A stretch of DNA of 58,757 nucleotides from Nemertoderma westbladi (lineage: Eukaryota > Xenacoelomorpha > Nemertodermatida > Nemertodermatidae). The notes under the pieces are model-generated. The model was not told the origin of the DNA and made no database searches. It saw nothing but the letters and a program-made list of their open reading frames with translations. The stretch spans positions 1 to 58,757 of the forward strand of contig JAUCBJ010002573.1 of NCBI GenBank assembly GCA_032718475.1. The letters are read 5' to 3'. This document shows positions 10,246-21,365 of the stretch, piece by piece (the stretch's first letter is position 1; the number at the start of each line of letters is the position of its first letter). The translations under genes and the position numbers were made by a program.

Positions 10246-12412
10246 TTCCCTGGCTGAAACATTGGCCGTAAGACGCCGATGCAGTTGCGCGATTCTCTTT
10301 TCCGCTAAAGGTTGGTTATTTATAAAGTTGGGTTCTCGCCGTCAGAACGGAAGACCAATCTCATAGCGACCTTCATCTTTCAGAAAACGGTTAGTCGTTT
10401 CCTGAATCTGCTTGGCTCTCTCTTCCTCGATGGACAAGGCCTTGTCGTCGCTCTACAGCTTCTTGAGTAAAGAATCGTACGGCGTGTTCATCGCGAATTT
10501 TATTGTTGTATCGATCTATCACTTCATTTAATTCGTCGTTGTAGGTGAATTGTCCGCCATGATTGATGAGATGGCACAGGTTTACTTGGTTTAACCAAGT
10601 TGCATTTTCGGTGAGGAGATCGATTGTATTTTCCTCGTCGAATAATTGGTTAATATCGTCATTATCTGAGGAGTATGGTGTTCCCTCAGTAGTGGTTTCT
10701 CCCTCACTGATTTCTTCTTCCCATTCACTCACCTGATGTATCCTCTCCTGAGAGAGTCTTTCCATTAGTGTTCTACGGGAAGGTCCAGTGAAGTACCAAC
10801 CTACTCTCGTTCTTCCCGCGTACGTTTGTAATGGTTGTGGTCGAGCAGGCCGTTTTTCTAATGTCTCAAGCGCCTCGTGCGCATTTTGGCCGATTAATAT
10901 CTGCACCCCTGGGTAGTCGGTGTTGAATCTAGGGATATCATGCTGCTGGGTAAAATGATCTTCATCCCAGTTGTAAGGTTCCAATTGGCTGGTAGCAAAG
11001 TTCTTTATCGCCACCATTTTTACTGACCTTATGCTATGTTCTCCTAGTTCATCCTGGGGAGTGGACAACGCGCCTACATAGTAATCTGTAGCTACTGTGG
11101 ATTTCCAAACCTGCATAATTCCTGAAAGGTTCAACTTAGTTCGGAACTTGGGTTGTCCAGCAAAGATGTCTTCAGCTAGTTCTTTGTCGATGAATGTACC
11201 TGTGCTGCCGGAGTCAAGGAGGGCGTTTACTATCAAATTTTCCCTAGTCCGTGGACTCTCAGCTGCACTACAGGGAATTCCCGGATTCCGACGTTGGAAG
11301 TCGGCGCTTTCCAAGATGGTTGCCAGTCCGGAATAGTCAGTCGAGGATCTTCCTCGCTTGTTTCAGTCTCATACGTAAGTGCTCGATACACTGCGGTGTT
11401 TATCATATAACAGGATTCGTTTTCGTCGGAGAATTCGTCCGTGTAAAATCCTTCCATCTCAGAGCTGTGGTCGGTGTCGTTCACATCACTGAATTGGACA
11501 TGTAGTTCGGACTCACTTACCTGACTCGTGGGGGTTCTTTCAAATTCGGTGTGCAGTAAGATATGATGTTTCGCGCCGCACTTAGCACACCTTGTGTCTG
11601 AGTAACAGGTTCGCCGTTGGTGTCCTTGTCTGAGACAATTATAACACAACCGCTTATCCCACATGACATCACGTCTATCCTTTAAGGATTTCTTTAAGAA
11701 GTCATCACATCCACTTAAACGATGGGGCCCGACGCACAATGCACATTTGGGTTTGATGTTACTTACTTTAGCCTGTGTGGTGTTGTGCACACTTGTTCTT
11801 TCCTCGGGCTTTCTTCCATGAATTCTATTAGGAGACGTTGGAGGAGTTGTTACCTGTTCTCTCCTGTTACTGGTTCAAGACTTAGATTTACTTACATCTT
11901 TCCGAGTTTTGTTGACATAATAAGATCTTTCGGTGTCTTTCCCACTGTTCTCCTCGTATGAGGTTTGGCTTTCGCCGTCGTCTGTATAATGCACTGGTGT
12001 TACTTTTCTCCTAGACACGGGTTTTTCACTCACCTTATTTTCCGGTGTCTTCTCTCGGGACTGCTTTAGGAGCTGTAATCTTACCTCTCCATTTAAGAAT
12101 GACATGAGATCAGCCATGGTAGGCTCCCTTTGTTGCTGGTCCAACATATAGAGAACTCTTTTGTCCCAACGAGTACCTACTCCAACCTTTGGCAAAGTAG
12201 ATGCTACAGCTCCAACAACCATGGAACTCTGATATTCTTGAGACTTACCTAACCAATCTAGCTGTCTACAGATCTCCTGAATCTCATCGGAAAACTCTAT
12301 AATCCAGCTGCTAAGGAACTTTCGGAGCGCTACTAATTTCGCATACAAATATCTAGCTATGTTAGTCCTCTAGTTTCTCTCCGTTAGATAGTACAGAGTT
12401 CTGTATGTTATC
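10246..12412 (-). pseudogene. Copy B gag C-terminal half, zinc knuckles and protease
   Basis: In element order: the end of the DUF1759-like gag region (minus strand from 12348), three zinc knuckles in 11730-11550 (CALCVGPHRLSGC, CYNCLRQGHQRRTC, then CAKCGAKHHILLH), and the retropepsin-like DUF1758 domain with active site LLDSGSTGTF near 11210. Frameshifts near 11870 and 11240 and a truncation near 10440 split it into several frames. About 120 bp of gag are deleted close to 12363, next to the LINE insertion. Function in an intact element would be nucleocapsid and polyprotein processing. Confidence 0.88.
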
Positions 12413-12835
12413 TTTATAATACTATAATACTATTATTCAGGTCAGGTCAGGTATTCTAGGTCATTGATCAAGAAAACTTGCCACCTCCATGCAGCATAAA
12501 GGAGGTGCCACCTGTAGCTGCATAGACCCTCTTACTAGGGCAAATCTGGTCCTGTAACTAGGACCCCCTTCGTTCTGGGATAAGGACGCCCTTGGTCCTG
12601 GATTAAGGACCCATATACTTGGCTGCAGGGGTATATGGCCTGACCAGGCAGATGGTGATCTACCAATGGCTGGTCAGGAGTAGAGTGTTCTCATGTCCAC
12701 TCTGAGAGCACTTCACTGCGACCTGCACCTGGCAGCAAGGGTACAGGGCATGACCCAGCAGATGAGCTGCAACAGCCAATGGTGGGTCATGTGCTCCAGA
12801 GTAGATATGGGTGATGGGCCTCATATCTGACTCCA

Positions 12836-13816
12836 TTGCGACACCCACCCTGTGGAATGGCAAACCAGGGTGTGGTATTTGCCCCGAGAGCTGACTCGGC
12901 AAAAAAGCACCCCCCAACCCCCACTATGGATTACATTAGCAATGCGGAGGTCCGGCCACTAGAGGCCAGTGGAATTACCGGACACAATCGGCCTCACAGG
13001 AGTCAGTTAACTCCTGACCGGCTGCCTGTCTCACCCCCTACTGGAGAAAGAGCAGCCAACAATTCTTTGAGTCCCTTTCCTGATGACCTTTCTGGCCCAA
13101 ACCCTGGGTCACCAGGAAGGCCAGATTGTGATGGGGAGAGGGATTCTGGAGTTGAAGGCTACTCTCATGTTCCACCCCGACCAACAAAGCCATTGGTGAA
13201 TCTGAGGCAAGTCACAAGACTAGTCTCAGTAAAAACCATAACACTCGGGTCCCCAATGCGACAAGGTGAGTTGACTGCCTTGGCAGATAAGCTTTCTCTT
13301 AGCGCAGTGGGTGTTCAAGAGCACCGAATGCAGACTGGACAGACTGATGAGGTTCTGATTAAGGACATGGGGGGCGGTTGGCGACTCGCCCTCGCGTCAG
13401 CAGATGATAGTGGCAATGGTGGAATTGGTCTATTGATGAATCCAACTGCACATGCAGCATTGGACAAAATAGACCAAATCTCTAACCGCATCATCCGTTG
13501 CCACTTCTCATGTTCTGGAAGACTGGCTAAGAAGTTTCCTAAGGTGGTTCTGATTGTGTGCTACTCTCCAACTAGTGTTGCCCCTGTAGAGGAGATGGAA
13601 AATTTCTACCACAATCTACAAGCAGCTACTGATGGAGTGGATCAGCATGCATTCTTAACATTCCTGGGAGACTTTAATGCAAGTCTGCATCAATCACCTA
13701 CATCGCCCTGGGTCTATAGCAATAGTGTTAACCGAAATTCTGTCCATCTTCAGGATATTATCTCTGGAAATGGATTGTTTTCGGCTGGAACCCAGTTCAA
13801 GAAGCCAGGCATCTGA
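12836..13816 (+). pseudogene. LINE N-terminal region and apurinic-type endonuclease (truncated)
   Basis: 326 codons. The first ~140 residues are low-complexity and Pro-rich. The endonuclease/exonuclease/phosphatase fold then begins with the motif LSAVGVQEHRMQ (catalytic Glu) and runs through VVLIVCYSPT to FLGDFNASL (the Asp/Asn pair). It ends prematurely with KKPGI and TGA, where an internal deletion joins it to the RT segment. The endonuclease would nick target DNA for target-primed reverse transcription. Confidence 0.82.
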
Positions 13817-14944
13817 CTGTTATCTTTGTTGACTTCTTCAAGGCCTTTGATTCAGTCTCTCGCTCACGTAATGTTCAGCATACTTTCATTATATGGGATT
13901 CCCGATGAAATTATTGCAGCAATCAGATCAGTATACGATGGTTCGACAACATTTGTGTCTACTGTCGATGGTGACACAGAACCATTTGAAGTGTTATGGG
14001 GCGTCCTCCAAGGAGACACACTTGCACCATTCTTGTTCATTATTGTGGTTGACTATGTTCTACGCATGTCCTTAGATCATTATAATGATGATGGGGTGAT
14101 GATAACTCCACCTACTGGCTCCAGAAGTCGAGGAAATCCTGCCAAGTACCTAACTGATCTAGACTTTGCTGATGACTTAGGAGTACTCTCAGAATCATTA
14201 GAGGGAGCCCAACGGCTCTTCAGCTCATTAGGACATGCTGCTTCTAGTGTTGGTCTTTTTATTAACTCCAGAAAGACCAAAATTCTGACAGTTAACTTTG
14301 AAAGTCCTCAGCAAGTCTCTGATCGGATGAGCATAAGCTCAAAGGATGGTATGCTTGAACATGTGGACCACTTCTGTTACCTGGGATCATGGATCCGGAA
14401 GTCAGGTTAGGACCTTCGAATACGTAAGGGAAAGGCATGGGCAGCCTTGAATAGGCTTTCCAGGATTTGGAAGTCACCGAGAATTAATAGGAAACTTAAG
14501 GTCCGATTATTTAGAGCGGCAGTAGTTCCAGTACTCCTCTACGGGAGTCCATGCTGGGCTCTAACTGCTGAGGACACCAAATCTCTGCATGGCACATTCA
14601 CAAGAATGCTACGCCGGGTTCATTGTGTCAAGTACAATGCACACATCTCCAACCAGACACTATATAACATTGGAGGTGTCTCATTGTTTCCCCCAAGCTT
14701 GACACTAGAACAAAATCGCCTCCGCTTTGCAGGACATTACTTTCGCCGTGAGGACCAGCCAGTGCATAATCTTGTACTTTGGCAGCCTCATGGAGTGAAT
14801 AAGCATGGTGGACAGCCCATGACTTTCTTGAGACGCATCTTAAAGGACACTGGCCTTAAAGATGCGGATGATCTAGCAAATGTCATGGGTGATAGGGAGT
14901 TGTGGCGGTGCAATTTTGTTGACAAGCCGGCACAGCATACTTAA
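13817..14944 (+). pseudogene. LINE reverse transcriptase and C-terminal region
   Basis: Begins with RT motif FFKAFDSVSR in one frame and shifts frame near 13850. It continues with LQGDTLAPFLF, the catalytic FADDL box near 14165, and the following LINE-typical segment (INSRKTKILTV). A TAG at 14408-14410 (after KSG) interrupts the frame. The C-terminal part (LYGSPCWALTAEDTK, MLRRVHCVKYN, RRILKDTGL) resumes in the same frame to TAA at 14942-14944. Disabled by one stop and one frameshift besides the upstream deletion. Confidence 0.85.
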
Positions 14945-14986
14945 AAATGCAGCTGCAATGCAGCATGCCGATACTAGTTTATAATA

Positions 14987-17510
14987 TTCATTAAAAGGTA
15001 ACCATTTCATCTCATCTACATTGAACTTGACGACCTCTCCCACCTTTACCGCTTGACAGGCTTCGGTTCTAGCCATTTGATGCGTAAAACTTTCTTGGGC
15101 CATCGTATTATTTAATATCGAGTTATCGGTATATAAATTTCTCGGATTATGATCAGGTCTATATGGAATATCATTATCAACAGGTTTATAATTACCCTTA
15201 ATAGAGTTTACTATAGGAGTTTCTACTTCACTAGCAGTATATATGCGTGTAGGCTCCACACCTAGCGCATGAAATACTTCAGACCTAACAGGTTGACACA
15301 TCGTTACAGGGGGTGGTGGTATACCCATTTGTATATTTACTAATTTATCGCGCTCTAAAGCGATACTCTGCTGCACTTCTTGCAACTCCAACCTACTCTC
15401 TCTTACTGTTCCTTTTAACTGCTGAACAGTCCCTTCCAACTTTCGGACCTGCTGGGAAGAACGTTTTTGTTGTTCTTCTAGCTGCCCGAGCAGGCGATCC
15501 ATCCCCCGCCGTTCCTCGTCTACCCACTCTACCGCCGAAGCGGGAGACGCCAACATAGTAGCGGGTTGACGCGTAGGGACGATGGGCGACAAATCATTTA
15601 TGTCTTGCTCGGCGTCCAGGACCGGGAGTGATTCAGGGGCTAGTCTACTGGGCACAGGTAGTTTAGTACTGTGCAAAGGGAATTTAGAGTTAGGTTCTGG
15701 AAGTACAGGTGTCTCTATCACAGAAGGAGTGGCTTCGAGAACAGGCCTAATTATTTCAGGCTCATCTACTATAGTAGGGAGTCTTTCTACTCTAATAATT
15801 TGGTCTGTAGGCTCAGGATTACTTAAATCTACACTAGCTAGTTGCCTTCTCACAGCTGGAGGCAAATTAGGTAATTTCTGCTGGTGTGGCACTCTTCTAC
15901 GTCCGCTGGAACGAGATTTATTTCCTCTATATTCAGGATCTGTTGTATCGCCTTCATCAGAGGATGTAAATCCCTGTCTCCTGGGAGTAGATCGACTTAG
16001 CAGCTGCATCTGAGTAGCTGTTCTCTGTTTATTTAAGTAATCTCGCTTCGCTTGAAGATTTTCCAACTCTAGTTGGGTTGTCTCTTCAGATGCCCGTCTT
16101 TCTGCTTCAGCCACGGCCACTTTTCGCTTTTCTTTCAGATTCTGCTGCTGCCGCTGCCGCTTTTCTTTCGGCTCTGCCGCTTTCCTTTCAGATTATGCCG
16201 CGACCGCTGCCGCTTTTCTTTCAGCCTCTGCCGCTTTCCTTTCAGATTCTGCATGCGACCGCTGCTGCTTTCCTTTCAGATTCCGCCGCGACCGCTGCCG
16301 CTTTCCTTTCAGATTCTGCCGCGGCCGCTGACCTTCGGTCTTCTATTTGCTTTTTCTTTAGCTGCTCTTCTTGGTCCATAGCGATGAGGATGCTTTCATC
16401 AAATTTACCCTGCTCCGCGGCTAATATTTCCGCATCTAACGAGTCCAACACAAATTTGGCTCCCTCACTATTAGGGTGAAGTCCAGCTAGCCGTCTCCTT
16501 AACTCTTTGTCACCTATAAATCGTTGATAGTCCGACAGATAGATGTCAATAGCATCCTTCTTCTGAGGTTTCTCGGATGTAACTTCGCCTTCCACCTGAG
16601 AAAAGGTAGCGTCTGTTGATTCTCCGTGGGTCATGCGCTCGGTTAGCTGAGCTTTCCATTGTGTCATTCCCTGGACTTAAAGACTCACCCGTTGGAACCA
16701 AGTTTTTACGGCCACTTGCAACGACGTGTCTTGGCTTCTCTTCGAAGCTTCTTCAAAGGCCGAAAGGATTAGTCTGATCCGTAAAATTCGTTCTCGCACT
16801 TGATAAAGCAGCTCTCCCTGCTCTTGAGGTCCTTGATGTTGTTGAAACAGGTGTTCCTCTAAGCGCTCCAAAGAGCTGAAGAATCCCTGGACATATCCTG
16901 CTGCCGACGTCTTCCACACAGCTGGATCTCGAGTGTCCCTTACTAATCCCATCCTGTATAAGTCTTCCCAGGCAGCTTCCGATAAGTTAAACGGGAGTCC
17001 GGGTCCGGGGAAGTTCCATTGCGCCTCGACAATAGACTTTAATTCCTCTATCATGTATCCCGCATAACTGTCCCTGGTCGATCACTTACTTCTCGCCCAA
17101 TCGATTTGATGTTCTTCCACCGCGATCAATACTCTAGTGAGTACGGCTCCAGGAAGAATTAGAAGTGGATCTGGATAAACCGCTTCTGTCATCCTTGCTC
17201 CGATCTCGGGTGTCAACTTTACAGTGTCTGAACTACTGGAGTTATCGGGCCGCTGAGAAATAAGTTCTCGGGTCGGGTGCTGCTGCTGTTTAACAGCTGC
17301 CTCTTGGTCCCGCTTGACTTGAGACCTAGTGCCTATGATAGACCTATGGTGCTTTACTAGCCTAGGGTCTGACACTACTACTGTAGGGATGACCTTTCTT
17401 ACAGTAGGAGGGGACTTGGACTTTGGTCTCAGATGTTCTATACTCTTATCTGAGTCGCAGACTGTTCTTTCTAGGAGACTATCTGACAGTGTTTGCTTTG
17501 TGTCAGCCAT
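14987..17510 (-). pseudogene. Copy B gag, N-terminal half
   Basis: Starts at ATG 17510 (MADTKQTLSDSL), matching the start of the intact-looking gag in copy C. The order is: an N-terminal region with Ser-rich stretch, a helical region (WNFPGPGLPFNLSEAAWEDLYRMG), then a long Lys/Ala/Glu-rich coiled-coil segment (16130-16350), then a Pro-rich linker and the start of the DUF1759-like region (MKWLPFNEYYK). There the LINE interrupts it. Frameshifts near 17085, 16676 and within the Ala-rich repeat near 16190 break the frame. Confidence 0.85.
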
Positions 17511-19278
17511 GATTTATTTTACAGTTGAATGCCTACTACTATAATGACAGTTAAAACAAGTCTAGTAATTCAGTATCAACTGTAAGCCTAGTAATTAATT
17601 ACCGATACCGTTACTCAGTGTAACTTGATATATATATATTAAAATACCGGTATACACTTATAGTATATATATAAGTATTATTATATTCTAGGATTAGTTA
17701 CAGAATACCGGTATATAATTTTAGCCTAAATTTATATAAATATATATAATACGCCTACCGTAAATACCGGTAATGTCAATTATTGATAATAACTGAATTT
17801 CTGAATTTTAGGGCTACTTCCCTTTTACTTATTACTGTTATTAAGCAGTAGTCCAACTGATATTAAGACCTAATTGATGTATAACAGGCCTACTATTTTA
17901 TAAATCTGTTTAAGTTGATTTATAATATATTATGTACCCATACAAGGGTTTTCGACAATATTTGAAACAAATGTTATTATTTCTGGGTAAGGAGTCACTA
18001 CACAGAAGCTGAACGCTCTCAGTGGAGTGCTACTTGTTGAATACTAAAACGAATAATTATACTTTACTAAGTTACTTATCACTACAAATTACTTACAATT
18101 TCAGTTTGAAATTACAATCTCTAAATAAACACTAAAAGTTACACGTACAATTTGTTAGGGTAATTTTACAAGAAATCTACAAACCAGTCTAACAAGGAGT
18201 TAGAATTTCTGGTTCTTACAAACTGACAGGATACTGCGGTATTTGAAAACAATAAAGCAGTAGTAAGTAAATTGCGTTTTCCAGATAAGGAAATACCACC
18301 GTCTGACGACTTATAGTCTTAGCTCTATAAGTACTATGTTATGTACCCGGAGTGTCCTTACCTAGAGGTTATTTACCGAAGCCAACCAGAGCTAACGTGC
18401 CTATTAACCACGTTACAACACAAATATACTGCCTACACACTAAATTACTTTCGGAAAGCACTGTACTCTAAACCCTAAATTAGGTACAAGTACTTATACA
18501 ACAAATAACCAGCAGTTAAATATACTTGAACAGCCAAAAGAACCACGGTATCTGCTGGAGTGACCGGAGCACAAAATCACCAGTCTTTACCTACGCCAAG
18601 CAGCCCTGATGTAGTACCGGGGTTAATTTAACTATAACAGTATGTATAACAAGCACAATTACTGTAGGAATAAACTTGGGGAGTTGGTGGTTGCGAATAC
18701 TCACATAGACTCTGAATAATAAATATTACGCTACCCGTGCAGACTATACAAACAAAATACAGACCAAATGCTGGCAGACTACTGGCAAGCCTAAATAAAC
18801 TACAGTATATGCAGACACCGAAATGGTTAGTTAGTAGGCGTTCTAACCAAGTAGTACGACTCATTCTTTCGGGGGGATTTACCTTACAACACTGGATGCC
18901 CCCACCTTCCTAACTAGCACTTTATCGGACAGACACTCTACAAACACTGCAATCGCTTCAGACCTAACAACAGCTAGACAACAATCCAGCCTACAAATTA
19001 TTTGTACAATCTGGGCAGGCTTACACGCCTTCTGCTCAATATTACACTTACAGATAAATAAAACTGACAGAAATAAGTAAAATCCCAATAAAAAACCAGG
19101 GCTGCAGTCCCTGATTAAATATCAAGACCTACCGGTATATAATTATCAAAATCGAATAATACTGCTGTACCTGTAAGTAACGGTTCGGGTAGTTGGGCAG
19201 TTAGGCCTACAGCTTACCGTTCGACCGGTACATTCGACTTTATTGCCTACGGTGCAATAAAGAACTTAAAAATCTATT

Positions 19279-19298
19279 ATTGTTCTTACCAGAACAAT
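19279..19298. repeat. Hairpin in copy B leader
   Basis: ATTGTTCT-TACC-AGAACAAT, an 8-bp perfect stem with a 4-nt loop. Confidence 0.6.
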
Positions 19299-19346
19299 AG
19301 ACAAAATATTTATTGCCTACTGTGCAATCAAGAGTTTAAAACTATT

Positions 19347-19366
19347 AATGTTCTTAACAGAACATT
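19347..19366. repeat. Hairpin in copy B leader, related
   Basis: AATGTTCT-TAAC-AGAACATT, an 8-bp perfect stem. It is about 68 bp from the previous hairpin and shares its TGTTCT/AGAACA core, so the two arose by duplication. Confidence 0.6.
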
Positions 19367-19398
19367 AGACAAATATATTTTGTACGTAAAACTATTAA

Positions 19399-20534
19399 TG
19401 TTCACGCTTTTAGACCTTTAGCAGTTTAACCTGCCAATTTTAGTTGTCCTCTTGTTTATAAATCGACTTTAGCCTATATCAATTATTTAGTGTACTGAAA
19501 TTACATCAGCCGAAGCCAGTCTGTGCGCGACCATTCACCCACAGTTAAGGGAGACTGGATTCGGATGCTTTGATAGTGATTGCGGTGTAGACCTACTGTA
19601 TTATTCGATTGATCGTTAATATATAATCTCTGACAATATATTTACTTTCGGGGAAATATTAACAGTTCCTTTAGGACGTGGCGCTTTAAGTATAAAAACA
19701 GAGTTATGACTTATACTAATCACAACTAGATGGCTACTGAGTTTCGTAAATAGCGCATTCTTTAGGAGATGCTTTATTAACCTTCACACTACTTCACACG
19801 ACTTCACACTACTTCACACTGATCTGCTGACCATCACTGAATTTGATCATATATAAGGAGGATCGCAACTGACACTTGTAGGGATTATGAAATAGCATTT
19901 AATTCACACAAAACCACTATAATTTAAGTCGCAGTTGCTACCGCAACCTGTTCCTCTCACCTTCAGTAATCAAGAAGATGATTATTATTCGGTATTATCC
20001 AAATATATCAGCAATATACATCCATATAACAACAATTAATAATAGAAGTAAAATAATGCGGTGAACAGTCAGTATGTGTTACTTATGCAGTGTTCCATGT
20101 GCAGCAATGTTCAATGTGTTTCAGTGATTCAGATATGAAGTATGATTCAGTTAATAGTTTTACGTTCTTGTAATCAAAGCCATCAGATGTTCTAGGCCAA
20201 ATTCTGAAACTTCTACAACAGAAGTACAGAAGAATTCCAAGCCGGTTCTTAGGCTCAGAAAAAGGTAAACAAAGAAACAAAGACCGTAATGCATTGCGCG
20301 GGTTTCCATAGGTCTCTGTTCGACATATGGGGGAAAATCGCTCTGATTGGCAGACTAGGCAGAACAAAGAGGTTCCACGTATACAGGAAATCAGCTGACA
20401 GATTTCGTCATCTGAGCTCCAATCTTTTAGAGTATTATGCGCATTGCGGCAAAAATGACTTGTTATGTCCGCAAAAGCACCTACACTGCGCATTGCGGGT
20501 AAAATGACTTGTTATGTCCGCAAAAGCTTTTACA
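19399..20534 (-). repeat. 5' LTR of copy B
   Basis: 1136 bp with plus-strand ends TGTTCACGC and GCTTTTACA, the counterpart of 5183-6323. The 5-bp repeat AAACT follows at 20535-20539. The two 48-bp U3 subrepeats lie at 20440-20534. Confidence 0.9.
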
Positions 20535-20539
20535 AAACT
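20535..20539. repeat. Target site duplication of copy B, right
   Basis: AAACT directly after the LTR end TTTTACA, identical to 5178-5182. The interrupted coding sequence of copy A resumes here with CTTCGCCACGG. Confidence 0.9.
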
Positions 20540-20867
20540 CTTCGCCACGGTACAACCCCAACCGGTTGATATCAACCTAAGATCTAGAGATCTTATCGCT
20601 GACGCTCCTATGTTACAACGTCCGCCAATCGAGGCCGCTCTTGTCGACGGTATACTCGTTGAACCTCCGGACAATCGAGCGGATCTTGTCCGTCGTATGG
20701 TACACGAGGTCAAACTACGCGCTAGACCTTTACCGAACTCATTTTATGGGATCAGAGACCACCCTTATTATGTCAATTTAACTCAATATTATATGGTGAA
20801 ACCGGAAGATCCTACATACAGTTTAAAGTTTCTACCATTGATAAATCCCATGGTGACTTGTTCATAA
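20540..20867 (+). CDS. Copy A third ORF, continuation to the frameshift site
   Basis: Resumes the protein interrupted at 5182 (GDKL to FATVQPQPVDINLRS). It is about 100 codons, hydrophilic, with motifs APMLQRPPIEAA, RPLPNSFYGI and LTQYYMVKPEDP. The frame ends with TAA at 20865-20867. The -1 frame is open through the overlap and carries the rest of the protein. Heptamer T TTA AAG sits in frame at 20822-20828. No known family is recognised. Confidence 0.65.
20822..20828 (+). promoter_or_regulatory. Candidate -1 ribosomal frameshift heptamer TTTAAAG
   Basis: It fits X XXY YYZ in the upstream frame (codons TTA and AAG). Slippage by -1 gives TTT AAA and enters the frame used downstream. A small inverted repeat ACCAT/ATGGT begins 5 nt later (20834-20838 with 20850-20854). 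The same bases and frame change occur in copy B (minus strand 6833-6827). UUUAAA-type heptamers are known shift sites in retroelements and RNA viruses; use here is inference. Confidence 0.4.
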
Positions 20868-21265
20868 ACTCGCATCCAGAGCTACAAGAAGTTCATAGAC
20901 GACCCTATGAATATAGAGCCCGAGAACGCGATTTGGAAAGAACCATCAAACCGAGGAAATTTCTCACTACTCACGGTCAACCTACCGCTCTCGTGCAAAC
21001 GACTCGTCAGGGACCAGTAAGAGCTGCTGTCTTGAAACGCGCTCTAAAGGTTGTTCGACCTCGTTCCACTGAGGTTGATATCGATCAACCGGGTACCTCG
21101 CCCGGCGGATACACCGACCGTAACCCTAAACCTTCCAATGCAATCGTATTGCACCCCTCACCCAGGAGTTATAGCCCTCCTAGTAAAGTGGCTCGCCCCA
21201 AAGAGAAAAGGACTCTTGCTAGCCTCAAAAAACTTCGTAAACGCCGTTCACGTAAGAAGGACTAA
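20829..21265 (+). CDS. Copy A third ORF, C-terminal part (-1 frame)
   Basis: About 145 codons to TAA at 21263-21265. The middle is charged and Arg-rich (HRRPYEYRARERDLERTIKP). A Ser/Pro-containing stretch (SPRSYSPPSKVARP) leads to a basic tail of Lys and Arg (LKKLRKRRSRKKD). The composition suggests nucleic-acid binding or nuclear import. An ATG-less entry from the upstream frame is needed to translate most of it; the first in-frame Met candidates are poor. Copy B has the same C-terminus at 6390-6797. Confidence 0.65.
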
Positions 21266-21365
21266 TCGTTTAGAGTATTTTTATATTTTAGAAACTGTGA
21301 TTTTTATATTTTATAGACTTAAATCCCATTTTCTGGTAGGCTCCAGGCAGTTGATCAGTAGGCTC

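Larger units (their letters stand above)
12422..14977 (+). mobile_element. LINE (non-LTR retrotransposon) inserted in copy B gag
   Basis: A 2.56-kb element bounded by a perfect 9-bp target duplication TTTATAATA (12413-12421 and 14978-14986). Copy C shows the uninterrupted gag here. It has an APE-type endonuclease, an RT and a C-terminal region, but the segment between endonuclease and RT is deleted. The first 400 bp hold GC-rich, partly repeated sequence resembling a 5' UTR (GGTCAGGTCAGG at the start, then alternating ACCAGGCAGATG-like motifs). There is no poly(A) tail. I cannot name the clade with certainty. Confidence 0.88.
17511..19398 (-). other. Copy B leader between 5' LTR and gag
   Basis: 1.9 kb of AT-rich untranslated sequence, homologous to 34365-36597 of copy C. 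It contains many TACCGGTA-type motifs near gag, and two perfect hairpins near the LTR. A 78-codon ORF (18864 to 18628) with hydrophobic stretches lies in the middle; its counterpart in copy C has ATA in place of the ATG. I see no convincing tRNA primer-binding site next to the LTR. Confidence 0.7.
5183..20534 (-). mobile_element. BEL/Pao LTR retrotransposon copy B, complete with two LTRs and TSD
   Basis: A 15.35-kb minus-strand element (2.56 kb of it a nested LINE) inserted into the third ORF of copy A. In its own orientation the order is: 5' LTR (20534-19399), leader (19398-17511), gag, protease, RT-RNase H, integrase, deletion, third-ORF remnant, polypurine tract, 3' LTR (6323-5183). The termini are TG...CA and the 5-bp direct repeat AAACT flanks them. 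BEL/Pao assignment rests on the DUF1759-like gag region, three zinc knuckles, DUF1758-like protease, Peptidase A17-type RT region and integrase order. It has many stops and frameshifts and is inactive. Confidence 0.92.
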
